Shown here piece after piece: positions 46,683-57,246 of a DNA stretch of 64,000 nucleotides. The notes below the pieces were generated by a model. It was not told the DNA's origin. It was given only the letters and a program-made list of their open reading frames with translations, and did no database searches. Made by a program: the position numbers and the translations under genes. Each line of letters starts with the position of its first letter. The stretch's first letter is position 1. The DNA is from Paramyrothecium sp. XJ0827 (taxonomy: Eukaryota > Ascomycota > Sordariomycetes > Hypocreales > Stachybotryaceae): contig JAJFPB010000002.1 of assembly GCA_020881915.1 (NCBI GenBank), positions 5,343,001-5,407,000 on the forward strand, in the 5' to 3' direction.

Positions 46683-47406
46683 ATGAAGTCTACCGCTCTT
46701 CTCTGTCTCTTGGCTCCCACCGCCTTGGGCCACTGTGCGTCTTCTTCCTGATAGGCCCAGCCAGCCAGACCATCACTAACTTGACCCAGACTTCTTCCCC
46801 AAGACGATCGTCAACGGAGTCAAGTCAAATGACTGGCAGTATGTTCGCGAGACTGCCAACAACCCGCAATCCGGCCCGGTCGAGGATGTCTCGTCACCCT
46901 TGATGCGATGCTACGAGAAGTCCGGCCGCCCCACCGCCGCTGTCCAGACCGTGGCTGCCGGTAGCCGCTTCGGCTTCACTTCCAGCGCAAGCATGGGCCA
47001 CCCGGGACCTTCGCTGTTCTACCTGGCTCGGGTGCCTGACGGCCAAGACGTCAACTCTTGGGTTCCCAGTGGCAACGTCTGGTTCAAGATTGACCAGTAC
47101 GGCAGCACGCCTAGCAAGGACCCTCCCTTCGACGTCAACATGCAGGAGGTCTACACCACGATTCCTTCCAACGTACGGCCAGGCAACTACCTGCTCCGCT
47201 ATGAGCACATTGGGCTGCACATTGCTGGCGCCCCCCAGTTCTACATCGCGTGCGCGCAAATCAAGGTCACTGGCAGCGGCTCTGGAAACCCGTCGTCACT
47301 TGTTTCCTTCCCCGGTGCCTACACCAAGAATGATGCAGGCCTCAAGTTTGTTATCTACGGCAACACGCAGTCGTACCCCTACCCCGGTCCGGCGGTCTGG
47401 AAATGA
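46683..47406 (+). CDS. AA9 lytic polysaccharide monooxygenase
   Basis: Secreted copper enzyme oxidatively cleaving cellulose or related glucans. Exons 46683-46734 and 46790-47406, intron 46735-46789, 222 residues. Signal peptide MKSTALLCLLAPTALG is followed directly by His18, which after cleavage is the N-terminal copper-ligating His (HYFFPKTIVNG). The second His-brace histidine is probably in the SMGHPGPSLFY segment, and the axial Tyr in the QFYIACAQIKV motif. There is no linker or cellulose-binding module, so it is a single-domain AA9. Two cysteines (MRCYEK and IACAQ) would form the conserved disulfide. Coding GC is visibly higher than in the flanks. It stands alone without neighbouring cellulases. 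Confidence 0.95.
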
Positions 47407-50400
47407 GCAACTCGATTAGTGCTTTGCAATTTCGCTGAAGCTGAAAAGGCTCTAAAAACCTCTGACGCGTTTGCCTCCAAGCCAACCAAGATCGAGGCAT
47501 TTTGCCGATTCTATTTGGATGCAAAGACGAATTTTCTGCTCGCTTTTGCGGCCAAATTTCTTCTTCATAGTACATAACTTACAAGTACATAGCCAGTCTA
47601 CGAACATAATGACACCAATCTATTTCATGAGGCTCAAGTTCAACGTAGGTCATGAATTCTTAACCAATGGCAAGGACCTACCGCCGGCTCATCGTACCAT
47701 ACAGTATCCCAGGGTATTGCAAAGATACGTTGCCCTTAGGATCTGTATCTAGCTCTCATGTCTCTGCCTCTGCAGCAAGTTTCTCATGCCCACATTGCTC
47801 TGACTTGCCGCGGCTGTGGTGAGCAGCCTCGGCAAATCCGGGAAGCATCATCGCCGAGTACATTTTTAGTGCCAGCCACATTTCAATAAAGCGCTCAAAA
47901 AAGGTTCTAGAAAATTTTCTTCCACCCGATGAATCCTTGAATTCAGGTCGAGATGTGTGGCTTAGTCTGCAAGCCGGACGAAGGGCGGGCGATTGATGAC
48001 TGCAAGTAAAGGGCTCACTGATTCGCCATGATCTTGAGAGGCCTTGAGGCTGGCAGAAGAATCCATCCGAAACGGATGTTAGACTTCGCCGTTCCAAAGG
48101 CTACAAGAGGGAGCATCGCGGAAGCGAGACGGTCAGTCTGCTTGAGACATGGCAGTGGTAGGCTCAGTATTCAAACTTACGGGCTTCTCACTAGTGGTGG
48201 TAGTTTATGAAGACCACAAGGAGTTGAACACATCATTAGGAGTCGATGATACGTAGCGGTCAGCACTAACGTTCTCAGGACAAGAGTGCGAGCTTTAGGG
48301 AAGCCAGCGCGTAATCAAACGCGATTAACAAACGGTGGCTGCGGAAACAAGATTTTCCATGATCGATGCTCGGAGCCGTCGGTGAGGAATGCAAGCCACA
48401 ATGAGTAATTGAGGGATCTTCTGGAACATCGAGCGTTGTGGAGCTGAAGAGTCGACGACACCGCCCACGTGTGCAGGAGTCGAAAAGTCAATCTGGGTGC
48501 GGGCTTCCTGCATTCTGCACGTCCAGAAAAGTTCCGTCGGGTGCATTGGCGAAATGAGTTTCCGCCCTGGCGGCACGTTTACGCGGCCCCTGACCATGAC
48601 CTGACCATGACCTGGCTATGACCTGCATCCCAGGGCCGTCACGGGTCCTGCAGCGATCGGCGAGGAATCTTGCAGCGGACAGGGAGGCATCGTAGGCCGA
48701 ATGAGAGACCCTTCTCGCGCCAAGCAGGAAACGGAAGGTACTGTCAGACGTGCAATTACTGAGTCGAAAGAAAGGGGAACAGACATGAGGATATACAGCG
48801 TCGATCCCATGAGATCTTGGGATTGACCACAGACCACAGACAACAGGGACAAGCAGGCTCAAATTGCCGCTTCGTATCGACACTAGTACATGGCGGAAGG
48901 GGGGCCCCGGACGGCTGTTGGTCTCGACGGGGGACTCGTCAGTTGGCTTGAGGACGGCCTTGTTGGGGGCGTCGATCCCTGCCAGTTGCACTCTAGAGGA
49001 GACAAGAAGCCATTGCAAAGTCAAAATTCCTGTTTTCTGCGCCTTGCCCCATCCACTCCCCCGGCTCCCCTCTTCTGTTGATCTGAGATCACCCATTTCA
49101 CTTCTAAGAGCAAGGGTCAGTCTCAAGCATTGCTTTACATGTCTGCGACGGGGAAAAGGGTCACGAGTTAGCGGAAACCTTTTTGTTGACAGTCCTCCAC
49201 TCGATTACGCTTCAAAGTTTGAATGCTTCTAGAAGTCCTGCGGAAACTCCTGTGTCCCCCCTCCTTCATGTCAGCCCTGCACTACTATGGTGCAGTATCC
49301 CCGCCAGCCAAGGTCTGTCCGCTTCCGGGGGAGATCTGCTGGTGCATCGTCACGGCGGTACAAGGACGATGCTGCTCCACCGAGCCGAGTGTGTCCGCCG
49401 CAGGAATGATACCCTTTACAAACCTGGAGCTTCACAGGAGGCCTAAATGAACGTAGTGTCTATTTATCTCGGTCTTTCATGATGGCTTCAGCAGCGGATT
49501 CAGTTATGCGCGAAATCCGAATTATGATGTGCTTCCATTCTGCGCTCTAGAAGCCATAAGCCCGGTATATTGCTGCTCGACGTAATCCTCGTGAAGTCCC
49601 CGTGGAATGGCACCAACTGCCTTAAGGTTGCAGCCTCGGATGTAGGCCGGCACTAAATCGCATTGGGTTATGGATGCGGTTCCTTTGCTATGGACCCAAA
49701 AGGCTCGACGTTTTGGTTGATAATAAGACGTTTCAAGCTTCACCGCAGGGTTCTTCAGCGATTGGACAGGGTGTCCACTGCGACGTCTGGCTGCTACCGC
49801 ACACTATACGCCCAGCAAATAACGAATGTCATCAATCATGCCACATCCTTCCCAAGGTTTGCGCTAGGCATGCTAGCATCATGTAGGGACATGAGTAGTG
49901 TAGTCGAACTCTCTTCTCTCCTTGGCCAGCCACGCTGTTCAGCTGCCCGTTCGCGAGGCCTTTGCCACTGACGTTCTGCGGTCTCCTCGGAGCATGCTAA
50001 GCACATGGAGTCAAGTAGATGCAGTTGTGAAGGGCCGTGTCCGAAGCCACACCACAATCGTTTACTCAGCTTCATCTCAACAGCGACAGCGACATCCAGG
50101 TCCAGTGGACGAAGCCCTACGTGCAGGCCCAGGTCCCTTGGCGCAACTGGGTTCAGCTAGTGGCAGCACTGCCGGGACCGTCTCTCCCCCCCATGACGAT
50201 AGCCGGATCCCAGCCAGGGTACATAAAGTAGTAGGCCCTCCTTAGTCGAAAGTCACGTCTCTGACGTGCAATGTTCCAGTCTTCCGCAAGACTGCCATGG
50301 TCTAGCACATTGGTGATTCCTTTCACTCCTCAGGGGATTGTTTCATCTTTCGGTGCCAGCTTACGCCAAATCGAGCGACCTGAGCGACCAGGCGTATTGT

Positions 50401-50770
50401 GTGACATTTCCCCGGACTGTTGGCTTTCTCGAATTCCACACTTTTCAGTGTGGCTGCGCCGAGTGCCGATCATTGCCTGAACCCCATCGGCTACTGCTCA
50501 TGCAGCCTCGGAACATTTGGGAATCGATCGACCCCCTGCCATGAGGAGACGATCTTCGAGCAAAACTCGCTTTTCACATTAATATTCAGACGAGGCTACT
50601 ACTCGGACATGTGTGGCTTCTTGTTCTCTGCACTCTCATCCTGAGCAGCTTCGAATCACAACGCTGCCGTTGCAGCCCTTCGATCCCAGGAGATCGCCAC
50701 TCTTTCCATCTCCCTCTTCGGCGTTTCGAGTATCCTGCATCACTTGGTGCATGCAGTGGCTATTGACGCA
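47407..50770. other. Gene-poor region of about 3.4 kb
   Basis: Many open frames up to about 210 codons (for example 48488-49126, minus strand), none with recognisable motifs, signal peptides or family landmarks. A short imperfect tandem repeat of the type CTGACCATGAC sits at about 48591-48625. Confidence 0.5.
48591..48625 (+). repeat. Short imperfect tandem repeat (TGACCATGACC type, about 3 copies)
   Basis: Three consecutive 11-base units, CTGACCATGAC, CTGACCATGAC and CTGGCTATGAC, in a non-coding region. Short and without evident function. Confidence 0.6.
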
Positions 50771-52180
50771 ATGGCCGAAAATGGGGGAACCCGCCTCATC
50801 GCCTCTTGCTGGTCCCTGGCAATCGCAAGTGGCATATTGATGGCTCTGCGAATATACTGCAAAGTCTGGCGCAGTCGCGGGCTGTGGTACGATGACCACC
50901 TGCTAATGGCATCCTGGGTATGTCATGCCATGCTTCCGACACCCCTGCCTTGTTTGTGAGGTAGCCCTGACCTTTTCGTGATGCAGATTTCTCTAGTGAT
51001 TGCCGTCTCGATCAACACCTACATCGTAACGCTGGGCTTCGGAAGCCATATCTGGACCATCAGCGACGAAAACCTCCGGATCATCAACCTCAACACCATC
51101 ATGGTAGCCACCTTTGGCCTGATGGCGACCACACTAAGCAAGACTTCGTTCTCACTCACCCTCTACCGGATTGCGAGGCACGAGTGGATGAAATACGTCT
51201 TGATCTTCATCATTATATCGAGCAATGTCTCTCTGAACCTCATCTGGATCTTTGGCCTCGTGAAATGTACACCCTTCGAGAAAGTGCTGGATAGCAAAGT
51301 CCCCGGGACGTGCTGGGATAAGAAGAAACTTCTCAAGTTCCAACTTTATGCTACATGTAGGATACGAACCGCAGCATATGGTCACACGATCAACTAACGA
51401 TGGCTGACAGATTACTCGGCTGCTTTGGATTTCGTCCTTGCCCTTCTTCCCTGGCAGATTCTAATGGGATTGACGTTACGTCGTCGTGAAAGACTTGGAG
51501 TCACTATCGCAATGAGTCTGGGAGCAATGTAAGGAATTCTGCCCAAATGTCACAAACACATCATATCAGAGCACTGACCAGTTCTAGTGCTGGAGCAACA
51601 GCCATTGTTAAAGCAGTCTTGGCCGTTAGCATGACAAGCCCAGACTTCACTTATGCTCGTGTCGACTTAACTATATGGACGCTGGCGGAGCCGGCCGTTT
51701 CCATCATGGCCATTTCCATTCCCGTTTTGTAAGTTTTCTTTCCTCGCTGCTCGTACGAGTTGATGGTTAACGCGATTTAGACGAATGTTGTACCGCGAAC
51801 TCAAGTCGGGCAACCGAAGCTACTTCCGAAACAAATCGAATGACAACGCACTCGAAGCAGGATCCGGCAGCAAGGGTTCCAACCCGAGTTCGGATTTCCG
51901 CACGTCGCAAAAGTACGGCCACTATGCAAGATACGGCCAGAACTCCGTCGTTATCATGTCCACTACGAATTGGCAAGACTCCAGGGAAGCACTGCAAGAC
52001 CCCGAAGGCAGTGGGGGGGCTCGAACGCCACCACATCCCCATGGTGTGCTGAAGACGGAGGAGGTGCAGGTGAACTTCGAGAGCGTAGGCAGCGCGAGTG
52101 AACAGGAGTCATTCGAGCTTGCGCGGTTACCTGGAACGCTGCAGATGGACAGTGACAGAATTACGGATAGGCGATTTTGA
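50771..52180 (+). CDS. PTH11-like / rhodopsin-type fungal integral membrane protein
   Basis: Seven-helix membrane protein of the fungal SAT4/PTH11-like group, which includes receptors for surface and host cues. Exons 50771-50917, 50987-51356, 51411-51528, 51588-51728 and 51781-52180; 391 residues. Family marks: RIYCKVWRSRGLWYDDHLL (first cytosolic loop with the Tyr-Asp-Asp motif), then GFGSHIWTI, LSKTSFSLTLYRIA, KCTPFEKVLD, GTCWDKKKL, DFVLALLPWQIL and the last helix AEPAVSIMAISIPVL. The Cys pair around PFEK and GTCW is typical. The cytosolic tail of about 120 residues is Ser-rich. There is no CFEM domain at the N-terminus. The first ATG in frame is used. A ligand cannot be inferred. Confidence 0.9.
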
Positions 52181-53645
52181 TACCCTTATACATACCCTAA
52201 GCAAGAGCATAGATATTACAATAATGGAGCGTAATGTTCACAAAAGCTTTGTCAGTCACTCAAAGAAACAACCAACGGGTTGCTAGGTCGATTCTGCAAC
52301 TAGTTGCGTTAGCAATGTCAGGAGCCAATTATGACAGGTAGATTAACCTCAGATCAGTGTCACGAATAAGCTAAAGAGTTCTAAAGCATACGAATAGATT
52401 GCAAAGCTGACCTGCTAAACAGCTACAAAGGGACATATATAGTTCTAGGCAACTTACAATCAGTCTGTGGGATCTTGAGTTGATGAGTTTGATCGTTTAT
52501 AAGATCCCTTTGAGCTACAATAGTCATTCAACTCTCGATGTTAACCTTCTGCAGCCAATTTCAGTGAAAACCTCTATCGCGATGATTCGACATTGTTACC
52601 TGTATCATCGCCTCCAGAGGATTACCTTCACATCATACGGCAGCGTGTCCCAGTTTGATCAAGAGCCCCTCATGAACTCGAAGTGCCGAAGACAGGTGTG
52701 CGACACAGTATGTCTACCAACTCAGGAATCCAAGACCGACAGTTGCAAGACGAAAATACCAAGCTTGGAGGCACAGCGTGCAAGATATCTAAATCAGCTG
52801 CGCTAAATTCCTCGCCGCTTGGAGTCCCTATAGCAAAGCCAAGCCTGCAGGGTTGATCTCAACCAAGCCCAGGGTGAATTGCATACCCGGCACTGACGTT
52901 GCAAGAAAACAAGTTTGTTGTCAGGACATGCTCTCTGCGCTTTGGACTTGGTAATGGCGCATCATTCTTAGTGATTCATCCTTTCGAGGATTCCTTTTCA
53001 ACTCATCGTTGCACAACCCGCAATTATGAATACCATCTCCAGCGGGGCTGAGTTGAAGCAGAACGACAGTCTGACGAGAGATATGATGCAGAGACAGCAA
53101 GATGGTCTTCAGCATGTCCCGTAATGGGCAAGCAGATGGAATCACGCCTGTGGCTCGGGTGCTGCCGTTTGATTTTGATCATTCAATTTAATACACCAGC
53201 AAGCCCCGATTCTTGAGGGTTCCTTCAAGAAACGGCAGTCCCGTTGCTTGCGTTTGATTAGGTTCGTGTCAGACTCATTGCATCTCGACAGAATGCCCTT
53301 CTTCCGGCCTATTTCCAACTACATCAGCATGGTTTCTCTATGAGGAACACCTCTGCTCATCCAATATTACCAGCGTAGCCCAAGACAACATCAGCAAAAG
53401 GGTCTTAAGTCAATTCATCATAGCACAATCAACTTGAGTAGCTTTATACGAAATCTATTAAGTATCTGAACGATATCTCCAACCCTGGTGAAGGTCTGGC
53501 TACCAGAAATTAATGCTGGATTAAGGTCGAATTGCGTCGCCTTGTTGGTAATCCCAGCTGCTACCCGCTAATAACCTATACTCCTCTATCATAAATCATG
53601 CAGCCCGCATCTCAGCAACCGCGTCTATAAATGAGGCGTGCCAGC
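52181..53645. other. Intergenic region, no gene seen
   Basis: About 1.5 kb, convergent between the receptor and a small secreted gene. AT-rich; only short frames. Confidence 0.55.
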
Positions 53646-54101
53646 TTAAGCACCCTGGTAGGCGATGGGAGCGACGGTGGTGGTGGCAGCAACCTGCTCG
53701 ACGACGATGACGGTAGGAACGGCAGCAGTGACGGTGTTGACGGCAACGGTGTTGCAGAGACAGGCGCTCTTGTAGATGACGGGGTCGTTGAGGCACTTGG
53801 TGGCGTAGGCGGGAGCGACCTCAGAGCGGCTGACGGTGACGGTGGCGGTGGTGATGGTCTGGACGACAGTGCTGTGCGAGACGTGTTAGTTGTTGAGGCC
53901 GGAAAGCCGAGACAATACAGAAGAGACTTACACAGCAGGAGGAGTGACGGTGGTCTCGAGGAAAGCAGCGCAATCGCTCAGGCGCTTGGCGAAGATCTCG
54001 GGGCCGAAGCGGGTGGCGCCGACGTTGCGGACGCAGTTGTCGCCGCAGGTAGCAGCGGCAAGGCCAGCGAAGGCGGCGGCGATGGCAACAGTGAACTGCA
54101 T
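53646..54101 (-). CDS. Small secreted cysteine-containing protein with Thr/Val-rich tail
   Basis: Exons 54101-53932 and 53871-53646, intron 53931-53872 (GTAAGT donor), 131 residues. Signal peptide MQFTVAIAAAFAGLAAA is followed by CGDNCVRNVGATRFG. Six cysteines are visible: CGDNC, LSDC, TKC and SACLC. The C-terminal third is rich in Thr, Val and Ala and ends YQGA. The pattern is that of abundant small secreted or wall proteins of plant-associated fungi; it is not a canonical CFEM (which has eight Cys), though the CLCNT block is reminiscent of one. Codon choice is strongly biased to C-ending codons, suggesting high expression. A TATA box lies about 165 bases upstream. Confidence 0.85.
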
Positions 54102-54262
54102 TTTGATTGGTTGTTGTGGGGATTTGTGAAAAGGGGTGAGCGAGTTGTGAAGGCAGTTATGCAAGGCTGTGAAGAGCGTTGATTTGCTGTGGCTGTGGCT
54201 GTTGATGATGTAGTGGTGGCCGGGTGATGATCACTTCCCAGAGCAGTAACCAGCTTGGCACC

Positions 54263-54268
54263 TTTATA
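54263..54268 (-). promoter_or_regulatory. TATA box of the small secreted protein gene
   Basis: TATAAA on the minus strand 162-167 bases upstream of the ATG at 54101. Confidence 0.5.
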
Positions 54269-57187
54269 TCTTTTCCCCTTCGCAACGAGATCGCATCGTC
54301 CCAAGCAAGCAGTGGCCCAAGCAGAGGCTATTGAGCGCCATCGCAGCAAAAGCTCAATGCGGAGATTACCCTCACAGCTGACCCCCCGCCGTCACAATCA
54401 ATAGCGCGGACCATGATCTTGGGTTTGGGGTTTAGCTCGAAGGGGCTGAAGCGTACACCGACCCCCGGCCAGCCAACAGTTGCGTAGCCACAAACACGAC
54501 CTGTCGGACTGGGGTCCAGCATGGAAGCGGCAGGTGAGTGAAGGTGAGGTGGCTTCGTGGGGGGGGGGGGGCCTGGTCTGTCTGGACCGCCGCTGCTTGC
54601 TTCTGACGCTTGGGCCTTTTTTTTCCTTTTCGATCTCTGTTTAGACGCGGTTCAAGGTACGGTGAATGGAATCCAGGGTCGCGCCGGTGCCTGACTAGTT
54701 GTCCAGCCGCAGGCACCGTCAGCAAAGCGCGAGATATTAGTGGCTGGCCGAGATGGCCATGTTCAATGCGTATTGGCGGGAAGGGGGCGAGCAATCGAGC
54801 AATCGGGGAAATAAACAAATAGCAAGCAGACCAAGGAGGACACTAGGGGACACAAGGGAAGGGGGCCACAACTTCTCGTGTTGCCTACAAACAACTGCCG
54901 CTCCCAAGATGGGCTTATCGCTGGCCATTTAGGCTGACTGCAGGGCACGCGCAGACCGTAAACAGGCGGCACGTCGGAGGATGCGCTCCACCGCGATGCG
55001 TTCAGCTTCTGCATTGAGCGATTGTCTTTCCCTACCGGGCGACTGGAACTCGTGGCATTGCGGCGGCGGCAGGGCGTCCCCTTCACCTGAAGCAGGGCCA
55101 TCGTAAGGCTGTTCTAGAACCAGGGCGTCCCACGAGAACCAGGCAGTTGGGCTCATCTCCACCGCCAGAGGGAGCCCAGCCACGAGGGCCGCTGTCTCAG
55201 GCGACTGTCTGTTCGCCAGCAGATTCGTAAACCCTGCGCTGGGCCTGGCCAGGCGCCCACGATGCGGTACGAGCGCCCCAGCCTGTCGGGTTTCTGCGCT
55301 CAGCACGGCCCAGAGCCCGGTTGTGGCTACCGTGACTCTCGGGGCTGCCGCGAAGTGGGCCCTTCCAAGCGCCGCTGCGTTGTGCCGAGCACCATTCGGC
55401 GTGCCGAGGAGCCGCACTGCCGTCCCTCTCTGCCCTTCCCCCCCAGTGATGAGTTGGTGATGACTGAGCTGGAAGTGCAGATGTCATGCTTGCACGCTGC
55501 AGTGTGGCCAATCGTACGACCAACACGCTCACAGAGCAATGCCGTGTTTCTCATGCATCGGGCTTTGCGGCGAGCATCATACCACTTTCGACCAATGCAC
55601 AGCTAGCCATCTCTCCGCCAGCCTCATCGAGTTGCAATTAGGCATTCTTGAAGAAGAACGCCATGCGCCACGTTGTCCTTCCTTGGCGCCTTGTCTCATA
55701 TGTTGTCGTATGCAACTTGGAAGCCATCTCGTGATCGCCTTGGCTGCAGAAAAGGCGTCTGGGCGTTGCTGGGAGACACTTCTCCTCGGGCCACGGAGTA
55801 TTGCACGGACCATTATGCTCTCAGGGCTCACAATAGAATTGATCAGAATGATGATAAGAAACCCTGTATATTCGGTAGAAGATAACTACAGGCGGCGAGC
55901 CGCGGACTGTGATCTCCGGTACATCGATTAACCTCCGACTCAGCTTCAATGATCGCCGAGGCTAACTTCGGTTGCTCAGCACTTGCCTGTCCAACGACTG
56001 ACCTACCCTAATGGTCAATTGGAGCTCGTGGCACGGAGAGGAGCCGCCAAGACAGCTGGAGCAGGGATCCCGTAAGGCTGATCAGGCTGTCGATTCAATA
56101 TTGAATGGGCTGCATCTGGCTGGGTTGGGCCCTGGTCCTGGCATGACCCTTCGGACGTCGGCCACCTGCATGACCAGATCCTCGTCTATCTGTGAGTTAC
56201 TGAAGTCCGGTGCGGTCTAGATGCGGTGTATTTTGGGGACATGGTTTGCGAGCCAGTTGCATTGGAGCGATCTGCGTGATCACACTATGCCGAAAACTAA
56301 TAGCGAAAGTGCACTTATGATTGGGCTATTGCTTTTCCTAGAAACTAATGAAGAAACCATTGAATTTAACTAAAAGCCGAGGGAATTACAAGGACCATGT
56401 TAAATGCTTTGAAGTACTTCGGCGAGACGAGCATGATCAACACTGTAGGTCTTGAGTTGCGCTTTCGCGATGGGATGGGTTGTATAGGGTAGGCTTGATT
56501 CGGGAGGCACATGCTGCCCAGACGCTCTGGCCAAGCCCAATGTTCTTAGAGCCGAGGATCGCTAGTAAGATACCATCAGGGATGTTTCGAATGAATGGCG
56601 CATCAAGTTCGCTGACGACTCCGCGCATGCTCAACGGGCTTGGTTGACTCTTCAAGCCACAGACCAGGCGTTAATGGGAACCCACACGCTGTGCCTTTTA
56701 TCAGGTTGCTATAATTAACAAGATGAATTTTCGATGCATTACTGTGCCAATCATGAGGGCACAAATAAGTAGAACTGAGGTTCGAAGGTCACCTTTGGAT
56801 GAAATCGCCTGGCATTAGCATCACTCCAGAGAAGAAAGGCCTGCGTCTGGTGAACATAGAAGAGACGCTGCCAATTATCATTAACTAGAACGGTCAAATG
56901 AACAGGAAACAGCCTCAACGAAATCCCCGGGGCTGTAGCCACTGCATCCATCAGTGGACCAATACAGTTCTGGCAACCTATCAGTTTAAGCATGCCTTTC
57001 TGTAGCCGATCTGAGATTCCGAGGAAAGTTTTCACTTGCTATATCGCAAATAAAGACTAGAGCAGGAAGATTCTGATGCATATCTGTCACGTGCTCTTGA
57101 AAACACGTGCAAGAGTTCAGCCTCAATGGGTTCCTATCCAATGCAGCATCGAGGACAGAACTTCCTCCCCCCAATCCTGCGCAAGCC
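54269..57187. other. Gene-poor region with a G-run and a diverged duplication
   Basis: About 2.9 kb. A run of 13 G lies at 54559-54571. GC-rich open frames at 54900-55600 overlap on both strands without recognisable domains. Two short segments (about 55032-55112 and 56005-56085) share TGGA(A/G)CTCGTGGCA followed by GCAGGG...CGTAAGGCTG, so they look like a diverged duplication. No gene is called. Confidence 0.45.
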
Positions 57188-57194
57188 TATAAAA
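57188..57194 (+). promoter_or_regulatory. TATA box of the 741-residue protein gene
   Basis: TATAAAA 53-59 bases upstream of the ATG at 57247, a good core-promoter position. Confidence 0.6.
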
Positions 57195-57246
57195 TAGTCT
57201 GCAGCTGAAACCGTGCCACAAGAACCGCGAGGGAGTCAAAATCACC

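Noticed and set aside
48488..49126. 212-codon minus-strand open frame
   Set aside because: No domain, signal peptide or family landmark; contains the local tandem repeat at its 3' end.
54929..55606. Overlapping GC-rich open frames on both strands
   Set aside because: Both strands are open because of high GC; neither shows a recognisable protein feature.
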